Shown here: positions 24,568-33,945 of the stretch, in pieces | How positions within the stretch are numbered: position 1 is the first letter of the stretch | How the letters are laid out: each line of letters opens with the position of its first letter | From: Adlercreutzia mucosicola DSM 19490 | Lineage (GTDB): Bacteria > Actinomycetota > Coriobacteriia > Coriobacteriales > Eggerthellaceae | Length of the DNA stretch: 64,000 nt | Assembly: GCF_000422625.1 (NCBI RefSeq) | Contig: NZ_AUGK01000003.1 | Coordinates: 1-64,000, forward strand | Reading direction: 5' to 3' | Made by a program: the position numbers and the translations under genes | The notes under the pieces: model-generated | The model's input: only the letters and a program-made list of their open reading frames with translations | The model's database searches: none | Told to the model about the DNA's origin: nothing

Positions 24568-26733
24568 GTGGGGACGGAGCCGTCGGCGAGCCCGGGATGG
24601 AAGGAGAAAGCCATCATTACGAGCTTGAACGAGAAGCAGACGATTCTCATCGTGGACGACTCCATGCTGAATCGGGCGCTTCTGGCTGATATGATCGGCG
24701 ACGCCTATCGCATTGTGGAAGCCGAGGACGGCAAGCAGGCCGTGGCCGCGCTTCAGAAGGAAGGCACGGGCATCTCGCTCGTGCTGCTGGACTACGTCAT
24801 GCCGCAGATGAACGGCTTCGACGTGCTGGAAGTGATGAACCGCAACGGCTGGATCAAGGACATCCCGGTCATCATGGTGTCCGCCGAGTCCGACGCCGCC
24901 TATATCGAGCGCGCCTACGAGCTGGGTGTGACTGACTTCATTAACCGCCCCTACGACGTGAATATCGTGCGCCGCCGCGTGATGAACACGCTCATGCTGT
25001 ACCAGAAGCAGCGCACGCTGATGGGCATGGTGGCCGACCAGGTCTACGAGCGCGAGAAGTCCAACAACCTCATGGTGTACATCCTGTCGCACATCGTGGA
25101 GTTCCGCAACGGCGAGAGCGGCATGCACGTGCTGAACGTGCAGGCCATGACCGAGATGATCCTCACCCACCTGGTGCGCCTGACCGACCAGTACCCGCTG
25201 ACGGCCGAGGACATCTCGCTCATTACCATGGCCTCCAGCCTGCATGACATCGGCAAGATCGCCATCCCCGAGGAAGTGCTGAACAAGCCCGGCCGCTTCA
25301 CTGACGAGGAATTCGCCATCATGAAGACGCATTCCGCGGTGGGCAGCGACATGCTGGACAATCTAGAGCTGTACAAGGACGAGAAGCTGGTGAAGGTGGC
25401 CCGCGAGATTTGCCGCTGGCACCACGAGCGCTACGACGGCCGCGGGTACCCCGACGGCCTGGTGGGCGACGAGATTCCCATATCGGCCCAGGTGGTTGCC
25501 TTGGCCGATGTGTACGATGCCCTCACGAGCCAGCGCGTGTACAAGCCGCCCTTCAGCCACGAGGAGGCCCTGCGCATGATTCGCGACGGGGAATGCGGCT
25601 CGTTCAACCCGCTGATCCTGGAATGCCTGACGGCGGTGGCCGACGATCTGGAGAGCCGCCTGAACCGCGGCGTCACGGGTCGCGAGATATCCGTGGACAG
25701 CCTGCATCTGTCGGAGGCCGCCTTGGACAACGGCGTCGCCAAGGCGTCCAGCCGCACCCTGGAGCTTCTGGACTACGAGCGCATGAAGTACCACTTCTTC
25801 GCGTCCATGAGCAATGAGGTGCAGTTCGAATACACCGACGAGCCGCCTATGATCGTGCTATCCGACTGGAGCGACCGCAAGCTGGGGCTGCCCGAGATCG
25901 TGATGGACCCCTATCACGACGAGGCCTTCTGCCGTGTGTTCGGCAACGACAACCTGGCCGAGTTGAACCAGCGGCTGCGCGCGACGACCCAAGAGGCGCC
26001 GCTGGTCGATATGGAGCTGGAGGTGACCGTCAACGGCGAGACCCGCTGGCTGCACGCGCTGGCCCGCGCCCTGTGGTCCGATGAGAACCCGCCCGAGTAT
26101 CTGGGCTCTCTCGGCAAGTTCATCGATATTGACGATCGTCAGGCCGAATTGCACGACCTGCAGTTCAAGGCCTACCACGATCCGCTGACCGAAGTGGTGA
26201 ACCGCGCTTTCGCCCGCAAGGTGATCACCGAGCGCCTGGGCGAGGAAGACGAGTGCGACCGCCACAGCGATCACCACGTGCTGGCCGTGTGTGACCTGGA
26301 CTTCTTCAAGCAGGCTAACGACACCCACGGCCACCAGTTCGGAGACCGGGTGCTTCAGCACTTCGCCGGCCGCTTGCAGGATAGCGTGCGCGGCGGCGAC
26401 GTAGTGGCCCGGGTGGGCGGCGATGAGTTCCTCGTGTGCATGGACTGCCCGGTGGACCCGCGTCCGCTGATCGACCGTATCCACCGATCGCTGGAGGGCG
26501 AGTTCGAGGGCTTTCCGCTGTCGGTGTCCATGGGCGTGGCCACCACCGACGATGGGGTGCGCGACTACGACGAGCTGTTCCGCCGAGCGGATGTGGCCCT
26601 GTACCACAAGAAGCGCGGCGGCCGCGGCGGCTATGTGTTCTACGACGACCTGAGCGAGGAAGAGCGCGGCTCGGTGATCGACGGGGAGTTCACGGCGCTC
26701 TCGGGCATAGACAAAAACGAAACGGATCAGTAG
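24568..26733 (+). CDS. Response regulator with HD-GYP and GGDEF domains
   Basis: A protein of up to 721 residues for cyclic-di-GMP turnover. Order: receiver domain (ILIVDDS, VLLDYVMPQMNG), HD-GYP phosphodiesterase (SLHDIGKIAIPEEVLNKPG near 225 and HHERYDGRGYPDGL near 285), a PAS-like linker (about 410-540), and a GGDEF diguanylate cyclase with intact GGDEF at about 617-621. An inhibitory RxxD motif (RGGD) lies five residues before GGDEF. Both opposing activities may therefore be active. The start is unsure: the GTG at 24568 is the first in frame, but the best ribosome site AAGGAG (24601-24606) would suit an ATT at 24616. It opens a run that includes an HPt protein and a hybrid kinase. Confidence 0.92.
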   Translation: MGTEPSASPGWKEKAIITSLNEKQTILIVDDSMLNRALLADMIGDAYRIVEAEDGKQAVAALQKEGTGISLVLLDYVMPQMNGFDVLEVMNRNGWIKDIPVIMVSAESDAAYIERAYELGVTDFINRPYDVNIVRRRVMNTLMLYQKQRTLMGMVADQVYEREKSNNLMVYILSHIVEFRNGESGMHVLNVQAMTEMILTHLVRLTDQYPLTAEDISLITMASSLHDIGKIAIPEEVLNKPGRFTDEEFAIMKTHSAVGSDMLDNLELYKDEKLVKVAREICRWHHERYDGRGYPDGLVGDEIPISAQVVALADVYDALTSQRVYKPPFSHEEALRMIRDGECGSFNPLILECLTAVADDLESRLNRGVTGREISVDSLHLSEAALDNGVAKASSRTLELLDYERMKYHFFASMSNEVQFEYTDEPPMIVLSDWSDRKLGLPEIVMDPYHDEAFCRVFGNDNLAELNQRLRATTQEAPLVDMELEVTVNGETRWLHALARALWSDENPPEYLGSLGKFIDIDDRQAELHDLQFKAYHDPLTEVVNRAFARKVITERLGEEDECDRHSDHHVLAVCDLDFFKQANDTHGHQFGDRVLQHFAGRLQDSVRGGDVVARVGGDEFLVCMDCPVDPRPLIDRIHRSLEGEFEGFPLSVSMGVATTDDGVRDYDELFRRADVALYHKKRGGRGGYVFYDDLSEEERGSVIDGEFTALSGIDKNETDQ

Positions 26734-26760
26734 ATTCGACCACAACGATAAGGAGAGACC

Positions 26761-27123
26761 ATGTCATTGGAGATTGCCTACGCTGCAATGGGCGGCGATT
26801 TGGAAACGGTGCGCGGCCGTCTGATGACCGACGAGCGTATCGAGAAGTTCGCGAAGATCTTCTTGCAGGACACCTCGATGCAGACCCTGGAGACCGCTCT
26901 TGAGGCTGGCGACTTCTCCGAGGCCTATCGTGGCGCCCACACCTTGAAGGGCGTGAGTCGCGATCTGGGCTTCACCCCGCTGTTCGAGGCCTCCTGCGCC
27001 CTGTCCGATGCCCTGCGCCTGGACGATGCGGGCATGCCGGCCAACCTGGCGGCCGTGCCCGAGCTGATGCCCCAGGTGCGCGACGCTTACACCCTGGTGG
27101 TGGACTCCATCGCCATCATCTAG
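26761..27123 (+). CDS. HPt-domain phosphotransfer protein
   Basis: A 120-residue single-domain protein. RGAHTLKGVSRDLGF contains the phosphorylatable His of the HPt fold, flanked by helices. It would pass phosphate between the receiver domains of the hybrid kinase that follows and the REC/HD-GYP/GGDEF protein that precedes it. ATG follows AAGGAGAGACC. Spacing to both neighbours is short, which supports one transcript. Confidence 0.92.
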   Translation: MSLEIAYAAMGGDLETVRGRLMTDERIEKFAKIFLQDTSMQTLETALEAGDFSEAYRGAHTLKGVSRDLGFTPLFEASCALSDALRLDDAGMPANLAAVPELMPQVRDAYTLVVDSIAII

Positions 27124-27209
27124 AATGCGAGGCCCCGATGGGCGGCAAGCGCCTTGGCGCCCGCCGGCTTCGAGGGTTTGTTGTTGACGTTGAGAAGGAA
27201 CGAAACGCC

Positions 27210-30206
27210 ATGACCGAAACAAATAACAAAGTAAGACGCGGGCGCATCCTGATCGCCCTGGCCGCGCTTGTCGTGGTCGTTGCCGCGTTCTTCATCTTCG
27301 TCACCATGAACAACGAGCGCGTTTCGGCGCAAAACGCCCAGTATCTGGAAGGTTCCACCCAGCAGTCGGCGCGCCGCATCTCCGAGTGGATGACCGATTC
27401 GCAGACCGAGGTGCGCCTGCTCACGTCGCTGTACGAGAGCTCGCTTGCGAGTGCCGAGGAGGCCTCCATCGACGGTATCCGCGACCTGGCGGCCTACACG
27501 AAGTTCAGCTACGTGACCTTCTCCGATGCTTCGGGCATGACCTACGATGACCGCGGCCGTTCGGAAGACGCTTCGGAGCGCGACTACTTCGTGCGCGGCA
27601 TGGAAGGCGAGTCGGGCGTGTACGCTACCGATAACTCGCTGTTCTACGATGATCTGTCCGTCATTTTCTACACGCCGCTGCGCTATAACGACGAGGTGAT
27701 CGGCGTGGTGTCCGGCGCTTACCGCGAGGACGCCATGGAGGGTTTTCTGGCCACGAACATCTTCGGCGAGAAAACATCCACCTTCTTGTGCAGCAGCGAC
27801 GGTGCCGTGGTGGCCCATTCCGGCGTATCCGAGGCGACGGGCGACGTGAAGAACGCCTTCGATATCTACACCAAGGAAGGCACGGCCAGCGAGGTTACGC
27901 GCGCGCAGTTGGAGGAGGCCTTCCGCGACGGTTCCTCGGTCGCCTTCGACTACCAAAGCGACGCGGGCGCGGGCATGGCCTACGCCATGCAGCTGGAGGG
28001 CTACGACTGGATGCTCATGCGCACCTTCCCCGCGTCTATTACCGAGGGGATGCAGGCTCGTGCGAATCTGGCCGGCCTGGTGCTGGTGGGCATGGTGGGC
28101 GGTGCCCTGTCGCTGGTGGCCATCTTCTTGCTCGTGCAGACTATGCGTCAGCGCGCCAAGTTGCTGAGTGAGAGCGAGCACGTGACGAGCATCGTGTACT
28201 CGTCGCTGGCCCTGTTCCAGCGGTTTGCCGTGATCAACCTGAAGGACAACACCTACGAGTACCTGAAGGACGAGAGCATCAAAGACGACCTGCCCCGCAA
28301 CGGCGACTACAACATGTTCCGCTACTATTGGCAGACGCGCTTCTACAACGAAGAGGAATGCGAGCGCATGAAGAAGGCCCTGACGCCGGCCTACATCCAG
28401 GAGCAGCTGACCGAGGACGTGCCCTACCTGCATTTGGAGTACCGCCTGGAGGATCCCGATACCGGGGAAGTGGCCTGGAACCAGGCATCCATGCTGCCGC
28501 TTCAGCGCGACGAGAACGGTGTGGTCACCAGCGTGCTGCTGTCGGTTCAGGACGTGACCGACGTGAAGGAGCGCGAGATCGCCCAGCACAACGCGCTGCA
28601 GGACGCCTTCAACGAGGCCGATCGCGCCAGTCGCGCCAAGACCGACTTCCTGAATTCCATGAGCCACGACATCCGCACGCCCATGAACTCCATCATGGGG
28701 CTGACGGCCATCGCGTCCATGTACCTAGACGACCCGGAGCGCGTGAAGGACTGCCTGACGAAGATCACCACGTCCAGCCGGCATCTGCTCGGCCTCATCA
28801 ACGAGGTGCTGGATATGGCGAAGATCGAGAGCGGCAACTTGGGCCTGTCCGAGGAGGACTTCGACCTGCCCGAGACGGTGGAGAGCCTGCTTTCCATCAT
28901 GACGCCCCAGATCAACGACAAGAAGCTGGAACTGAAGGTGGAGATCGCCGACATCCAGCACGAGCATGTGGTGGGTGACCCCATGCGCCTGCAGCAGGTG
29001 TTCGTGAACATCATGGGCAACTCGGTGAAGTTCACGCCCGAAGGCGGCATCGTCAGCCTGCGCATCAAAGAGCTGCCGAGTCGCGTGAAGGGCTCGGGCT
29101 GCTACGAGTTCACTTTCTCCGATACGGGCTGCGGCATGTCCGAGGACTTCGTGAAGACGGTGTTCGAGCCGTTCACCCGCGCTAACGACAGCCGCGTGAC
29201 CAAGGTGGAGGGCACCGGCTTGGGCATGTCCATCGTGCGTTCCGTGGTGAACCTGATGAACGGCACCATCGACGTGAAGAGCAAGCTGGGCGAGGGCACC
29301 ACCTTCACCGTGACGGTGTACATGAAGCTGCGCGAGGGCGACGAGCACGACCTGGCACCCTTGGAGGGCCTGCGCGTGCTGGTGGCCGACGACGAGATCG
29401 CAGCCTGCGAGAGCGCCTGCGAGGTGCTGCGCAGCATCGGCATGGAGCCCGATTATGTGCTGTCGGGCGACGAGGCCGTGGCTGCGGTGCGCGAGGCCGT
29501 GGAGAACGCCCGCGACTACGTGGCGGTCATTCTGGATTGGAAGATGCCCGGCAAGAGCGGCATCGAGGCGGCCCGCGAGATCCGCGAGATCGTGGCCGAC
29601 GAGATGCCCATCATCATCCTGTCGGCCTACGACTGGACGGCCGTGGAGCAGGAGGCCCGCTCGGTGGGCGTGGACGCCTTCATTTCCAAGCCGCTGTTCC
29701 GCTCCCGTTTGGTGCACGTGATGAAGGGGCTATTGGCCTCGGAAGAGCCCGAGCCTGCCAGCGAGTACGAGGTGCTGCAGCAGAGCGACTTCAGCGGGCA
29801 CCGCGTGCTTTTGACCGAGGACAACTCCATCGCCGCCGCCATCGCCCTGGACATCATGGGCATGACGGGGTTGGAAGTGGATCATGCCGAGAACGGCCGC
29901 ATCGCCGTGGACAAGCTGCTGGACTCCGAGCCGGGTCACTACGATTTGGTGTTCATGGACATCCAGATGCCCGTGATGAACGGCTACCAGGCCGCCAGCG
30001 CCATCCGCGCCGCCGCCGAGGGCAAGGGTCCCGACGGCACCATGATCGATCCGCGCCCCGATTTGGGCACCATCCCGGTGGTGGCGCTGACCGCCGACGC
30101 TTTTGCCGACGACGTGGCTCGGGCGCGCGCTGCGGGTATGAACGCCCACATGTCGAAGCCCATGGAAATTGAGCTGCTGATCAAGACGCTGAAGGAGTGG
30201 CTGTAG
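27210..30206 (+). CDS. Hybrid sensor histidine kinase with two receiver domains
   Basis: A 998-residue membrane kinase. One helix near residues 12-34, an extracytoplasmic dCache-like sensor (about 35-275), a second helix (about 280-305), a PAS-like domain, HisKA with SMSHDIRTPMNSIMG (His486), HATPase with NSVKFTPEGG and GTGLGMSIVRS, then two receivers: LRVLVADDE...VILDWKMPGKSG and HRVLLTEDN...LVFMDIQMPVMNG. Both receivers keep the phospho-Asp. I chose the ATG at 27210 with GAGAAGGAA upstream; an earlier ATG at 27138 lacks support. With the HPt protein it forms a phosphorelay that may end at the HD-GYP/GGDEF regulator. Confidence 0.93.
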   Translation: MTETNNKVRRGRILIALAALVVVVAAFFIFVTMNNERVSAQNAQYLEGSTQQSARRISEWMTDSQTEVRLLTSLYESSLASAEEASIDGIRDLAAYTKFSYVTFSDASGMTYDDRGRSEDASERDYFVRGMEGESGVYATDNSLFYDDLSVIFYTPLRYNDEVIGVVSGAYREDAMEGFLATNIFGEKTSTFLCSSDGAVVAHSGVSEATGDVKNAFDIYTKEGTASEVTRAQLEEAFRDGSSVAFDYQSDAGAGMAYAMQLEGYDWMLMRTFPASITEGMQARANLAGLVLVGMVGGALSLVAIFLLVQTMRQRAKLLSESEHVTSIVYSSLALFQRFAVINLKDNTYEYLKDESIKDDLPRNGDYNMFRYYWQTRFYNEEECERMKKALTPAYIQEQLTEDVPYLHLEYRLEDPDTGEVAWNQASMLPLQRDENGVVTSVLLSVQDVTDVKEREIAQHNALQDAFNEADRASRAKTDFLNSMSHDIRTPMNSIMGLTAIASMYLDDPERVKDCLTKITTSSRHLLGLINEVLDMAKIESGNLGLSEEDFDLPETVESLLSIMTPQINDKKLELKVEIADIQHEHVVGDPMRLQQVFVNIMGNSVKFTPEGGIVSLRIKELPSRVKGSGCYEFTFSDTGCGMSEDFVKTVFEPFTRANDSRVTKVEGTGLGMSIVRSVVNLMNGTIDVKSKLGEGTTFTVTVYMKLREGDEHDLAPLEGLRVLVADDEIAACESACEVLRSIGMEPDYVLSGDEAVAAVREAVENARDYVAVILDWKMPGKSGIEAAREIREIVADEMPIIILSAYDWTAVEQEARSVGVDAFISKPLFRSRLVHVMKGLLASEEPEPASEYEVLQQSDFSGHRVLLTEDNSIAAAIALDIMGMTGLEVDHAENGRIAVDKLLDSEPGHYDLVFMDIQMPVMNGYQAASAIRAAAEGKGPDGTMIDPRPDLGTIPVVALTADAFADDVARARAAGMNAHMSKPMEIELLIKTLKEWL

Positions 30207-30211
30207 GGTCT

Positions 30212-31183
30212 ATGGCTCGAGTGCGCCGCCATACCGTTTCGCTGGCTGTGGCCGCCGCGGCGGCGCTGCTGCTGTGCGTCCTGGCCCTGGTGGGCTGCGG
30301 CGGTTCGGGCGGCTCTGGCGGCGGAGGAGGCGGTGGTGGCGCGACGGGCGACGGGGGCTCCACCTCAGGGCCCGACTATGCGGTGCCCTCATCGCTGGCG
30401 CTGTCGGCCTTCCACAACGACTTCGCCCAGACGGGCAACGGCTGCGCCATCGACACCTCGGCTCTGGCTGAGGGCTACGTGGGCGCGGCGGCCTCGTCGG
30501 ACAGCCGCCTGAAGTTCCAGGTGAGCAAGGGCGACATGAGCTACAACTACGACCTGCCCGGCGACAACACCCCTATCGTGGTGCCCGTGAACATGGGGGA
30601 TGGCCCCTACAATTTCCGCGTGATGCAGAACACCTCGGGCAACAACTATGTTGAGCTGTTCAGCGTGGTGGAGAACGTGAAGCTGAACAGCGAGCAGGCG
30701 CCCTTCCTGGTGCCCAACATGTTCGTGAACTACAACGATTCGTCGGCCGTGGTGGCCAAGGCCCGCGAGCTGGCGGCCGGCTGCACGAACCAAGGCGACG
30801 TGGTGCGCAACATCTACGAGTGGGTGGTGGCCAATATCACCTATGATCACGATAAGGCTGCCGAGCTGGCCTCGGCGACCGGATACGTGCCCGACCCCGA
30901 TGCCACTTTGGCCTCGGGCACGGGCATCTGCTTCGACTACGCCTCGCTCGGGGCCGCCATGCTGCGCAGCCTTGGTATACCTTGCAAGGTGGTCACCGGC
31001 TACGTTTCTCCCGATGATGTCTACCATGCCTGGAACATGGTATATATTGATGGGGAATGGGTGAGCGTGGAAATCAGCATTAAGCCAAATGACTGGACGC
31101 GGGTCGATTTGACCTTCGCCGCCTCCGGTGCCGCGAGCACTGTCGGCGACGGCACCAGTTACACCGATCGATACACCTATTAG
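30212..31183 (+). CDS. Lipoprotein with transglutaminase-like domain
   Basis: A 323-residue exported lipoprotein. The signal ends in LVGC, followed by a long Gly/Ser linker. The C-terminal half is a transglutaminase-like (cysteine protease fold) domain: GTGICFDYASL with the catalytic Cys, YHAWNMVYI with His, and an Asp near WTRVDLTF. Similar proteins cross-link or cleave peptides at the cell surface. It lies 5 bases after the hybrid kinase and 18 before the PilC-like gene, so it probably belongs to the pilus-like set, perhaps processing or anchoring a surface subunit. An in-frame GTG at 30197 is an alternative start. Confidence 0.85.
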   Translation: MARVRRHTVSLAVAAAAALLLCVLALVGCGGSGGSGGGGGGGGATGDGGSTSGPDYAVPSSLALSAFHNDFAQTGNGCAIDTSALAEGYVGAAASSDSRLKFQVSKGDMSYNYDLPGDNTPIVVPVNMGDGPYNFRVMQNTSGNNYVELFSVVENVKLNSEQAPFLVPNMFVNYNDSSAVVAKARELAAGCTNQGDVVRNIYEWVVANITYDHDKAAELASATGYVPDPDATLASGTGICFDYASLGAAMLRSLGIPCKVVTGYVSPDDVYHAWNMVYIDGEWVSVEISIKPNDWTRVDLTFAASGAASTVGDGTSYTDRYTY

Positions 31184-31201
31184 GAACGGACAGGGGAGAC
31201 T

Positions 31202-32254
31202 ATGGCCAAACCGAAGCTCGATAGTGCGGGAATCAGCCTTTTCTGCGAGAGCGTCGCCATGATGCTGGCGGCGGGCATCCAGACCGATGAAGCGGTGGGA
31301 ATGCTGTCGGAGGACATCGGCGACGAGGGCCTGCAGGCCACCTGCACCGTGGTGTACGCGCGCTTAAACGATGGCGACACTTTGGCCGGTGCCATGCAGG
31401 CCTCGGGGGCGTTTCCCCGCTACGCCGTAGACATGGTGCAGGTGGGTGAGACCGCCGGCCGCACCGAGGAGGTGCTGCGGGCCCTGGGCGTGTACTACGA
31501 CGAGGAGGACCGCCTGTTCGCAAAGATCCGCTCGTCGGTGGGCTATCCGGCGGCGCTTTTGTGCATCATGTCCATCATCCTGGCCTTTACCGTGGTGATT
31601 ATCCTGCCCGTGTTCGAGGACGTGTACGTGTCCATCGCCGGCTCGCTGACTAACGGCTCGTTCAACGCCGTGGGGCTGTCCATTGGTATCGGCTGGGTGG
31701 CCCTGGGCATCACGCTGGTGTGCACCGTGGTGGCCCTGGCCGGTGTGATCGCCTGCCGTTCGGAGGCCGGGCGCATGGCAGTGATGCGACTGTTCGAGAA
31801 GTTCCCCGCCACCCGCGGTGCCATGGAGCAGTTGGCCGTGTCGCGCTTCGCCTCGGCCCTGGCGGCTTACACCGCTTCGGGTGTGAACACCGACGTGGCC
31901 ATGAGGGAGGCCATCGAAGTGGTGGAGCACAGCGGTCTGCGGGCCAAGGCCCAGGCGGCCTACGGGCTGATGATCGATCCCACGGCGCCCCGCTCGCTGG
32001 CTCAGGCCATCAGCGAGGCCGAGGTGTTCGAGCAGATTCACGCGCGCATGCTGACCATCGGCACGCGCTCGGGCTCGTTGGACGCGGCCCTCGATCGCCT
32101 TTCGGCCAACTTCTTCGACGATGCTATCCTGCGCATCGACGGAGCCATCGACAACATCGAGCCTGCTCTGGCGGCTTTTCTCACCATTGCCGTGGGCGCG
32201 ACGCTCATTTCAGTCATGATGCCGCTTATCGGTATCATGGGATCGATCGGCTAG
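31202..32254 (+). CDS. Type II secretion/type IV pilus inner-membrane platform protein (PilC/GspF)
   Basis: A 350-residue protein with two copies of the GspF domain, each with a helical cytoplasmic part and hydrophobic segments (VGYPAALLCIMSIILAFTVV, GIGWVALGITLVCTVVALAG and the C-terminal PALAAFLTIAVGATLISVMM). Motifs such as GDTLAGAMQASGAFP and VGETAGRTEEVL are typical. It is the membrane platform on which pilin subunits are assembled and to which the ATPase couples. Start ATG follows GGGGAG. Confidence 0.9.
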   Translation: MAKPKLDSAGISLFCESVAMMLAAGIQTDEAVGMLSEDIGDEGLQATCTVVYARLNDGDTLAGAMQASGAFPRYAVDMVQVGETAGRTEEVLRALGVYYDEEDRLFAKIRSSVGYPAALLCIMSIILAFTVVIILPVFEDVYVSIAGSLTNGSFNAVGLSIGIGWVALGITLVCTVVALAGVIACRSEAGRMAVMRLFEKFPATRGAMEQLAVSRFASALAAYTASGVNTDVAMREAIEVVEHSGLRAKAQAAYGLMIDPTAPRSLAQAISEAEVFEQIHARMLTIGTRSGSLDAALDRLSANFFDDAILRIDGAIDNIEPALAAFLTIAVGATLISVMMPLIGIMGSIG

Positions 32255-32258
32255 CATC

Positions 32259-32582
32259 ATGATGCACGGAAAGACAGCCCAAGCGAGACGGCGCCGCACC
32301 CGGCGCACGGTGGCCCTGGTGGCCGCCGTGGCGCTGGCGGTGTCACTGTGGTTCGCGTGGGATGCGGTCAACGTCGAGGCCGAGGCCCAGGGCGCGCTGT
32401 CGGTGCGCAACGCCGTGATGGACGCGGCCATGCAGTGCGCCGCCGTGGAAGGCGCCTACCCCTCGTCGCTGAAGTACTTGGAAGAGCACTACGGGCTCAT
32501 CGTGAATCACGACGACTACGCCGTGACCTACGAGGCCTTCGCGTCGAATGTGCCTCCCAGCGTGGTGGTGATGCCCCGATGA
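32259..32582 (+). CDS. Small single-span membrane protein of the pilus-like operon
   Basis: A 107-residue protein. A strongly basic N-terminus (QARRRRTRRT) precedes one membrane helix (about 18-36) and a short exported domain with SLKYLEEHYGLIV. It resembles the minor-pilin-sized proteins found beside PilC, although no prepilin peptidase site (GF/E) is visible. It starts four bases after pilC and its stop overlaps the next start (ATGA). Confidence 0.7.
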   Translation: MMHGKTAQARRRRTRRTVALVAAVALAVSLWFAWDAVNVEAEAQGALSVRNAVMDAAMQCAAVEGAYPSSLKYLEEHYGLIVNHDDYAVTYEAFASNVPPSVVVMPR

Positions 32583-33187
32583 ATAGGAAGAAGGCGGCGG
32601 ATACGCTGGCTGCGGGGAAGGCCTACGGCGGCAATCCCCGGCGCCGCGAGCGCGATTTCGGCCGCGTGTTCACGGGCATGCTGTTCGCGCTGTTCGTGAT
32701 TACGCTACTGATGGCCATTCTCACGGGTACGGGCGTGTACAGGACCTTGCACCAGGAGGGTGATGTGGCCGACAACCAGCGCCTGTCGCTGACGTTGCTG
32801 GCTAACGACGTGCGGGCCAACGACCAGATCAACGCCGTGGCCGGTGCCTGGGTGAGCGCCGATAAGGTGCAGATCGAGGTGGCCGAGGCGGGCGCAGGGC
32901 TGGATTCCGCGACCATCGAGGGAACGGAGCGCTGCGTGCTGGACGGCCCGGCGCTGGTGTTGCGCGAGACACTGCCGAGCGGCGTATACGAGACGCGCCT
33001 GTATTCCTACGACGGCACTATCATGGAAGAGTACGCCCTGGCCGAAGCGCCCTACGATCCCGAGAAGGCCACGGCCATCGTGGATTCGTCGGTGTTCGGT
33101 TTTGTCTACGAGAACGGTTTGCTGACTATTGTGACCGATGCCGGCGAAGTGTCGGTGGCCCTGCGCAGCGGGGGAGGTGAGCGCTGA
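32579..33187 (+). CDS. Membrane protein of the pilus-like operon (DUF4860-like)
   Basis: A 202-residue protein. A cytoplasmic N-terminus of about 30 residues with GRVFTGMLFALFVITLLMAILTG as the only membrane helix, then an exported beta-rich domain (VQIEVAEAG, RLYSYDGTIMEEY, LTIVTDAGEVSVALR). The layout matches pseudopilin-like DUF4860 proteins in actinobacterial pilus operons. ATG overlaps the previous stop and its own stop overlaps the next start (TGATG), showing tight coupling. Confidence 0.72.
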   Translation: MNRKKAADTLAAGKAYGGNPRRRERDFGRVFTGMLFALFVITLLMAILTGTGVYRTLHQEGDVADNQRLSLTLLANDVRANDQINAVAGAWVSADKVQIEVAEAGAGLDSATIEGTERCVLDGPALVLRETLPSGVYETRLYSYDGTIMEEYALAEAPYDPEKATAIVDSSVFGFVYENGLLTIVTDAGEVSVALRSGGGER

Positions 33188-33945
33188 TGGCCGGAGGAAG
33201 CACGCGCCGTCGCTCCATGACGGCCTATTCTGTGGCCGGCCACGCCCAGGGGACGGCGGCCGGAGACGAGCGCATGGAGCGCTATCATGAGTATGTGGGC
33301 CGTCATCGCGCCGAGCGGTCGGTGTGGCCCGGCGCGGCCTTCATCGTGGAGGCCTTGCTGCTGCTGGTGTTTTTAGCCGGCTCGCTGGCGGTGCTTATGG
33401 AACTGAATGCCGACGCCGATGCCGCGGGTCGGCAGAGCGCCGACCTCATGGAGGCCATGACCTTGGCGTCGAACGCGGCGGAGGAGTTCGCCGCGAACCC
33501 CGAGTTGGTGACGGCCACAGGCGCGCTGGGCGACGAGGAAGAGGCCGCTCGTGTGCGGTACGGCACGGGGCTCGTGATGACGCGCATTGTGGAGGCCGAG
33601 CCCCTGGCGGCGGGCACGATGTACCGCGCCCGTATCGCGGTGTGGCATGAGGGCGCGGCTGCGGCGGAGTTGGCGGGCGCAGGCTCGGGCGGGCCAAAGC
33701 CCGCCCCTGCGGAGGGCTCCGGTGCCGATGGCGCGGCCGAGCCGGTGTACACGTTGGAGACAGCGTGCTACGTGGCCAACGACGGCGCCCGCGTCTCGCC
33801 GTCGGCTGCCGGCGCGGTCGAGGGAGAGTCGCTGTCGGTTGTGCTGGACGATCCTGCGGCGCCGCCCGTGACGGGTGCGGTCGAGGCACCGGCTGCCGAT
33901 GGCACGGATGCGACTCCGACCGAAGGGGAGGTGTCTCGTGGCTAG
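33187..33945 (+). CDS. Single-span membrane protein of the pilus-like operon
   Basis: A 252-residue protein. About 50 cytoplasmic residues, then AAFIVEALLLLVFLAGSLAV as a pilin-like hydrophobic helix, then an exported Ala/Glu-rich domain and a low-complexity C-terminus (PAPAEGSGADGAAEP, APAADGTDATPTEG). A Glu follows shortly after the start of the helix (IVEALL), as in pilins, but the long N-terminus lacks a clear cleavage site. Start overlaps the previous stop by one base and the end overlaps the next gene by eight. Confidence 0.7.
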   Translation: MAGGSTRRRSMTAYSVAGHAQGTAAGDERMERYHEYVGRHRAERSVWPGAAFIVEALLLLVFLAGSLAVLMELNADADAAGRQSADLMEAMTLASNAAEEFAANPELVTATGALGDEEEAARVRYGTGLVMTRIVEAEPLAAGTMYRARIAVWHEGAAAAELAGAGSGGPKPAPAEGSGADGAAEPVYTLETACYVANDGARVSPSAAGAVEGESLSVVLDDPAAPPVTGAVEAPAADGTDATPTEGEVSRG

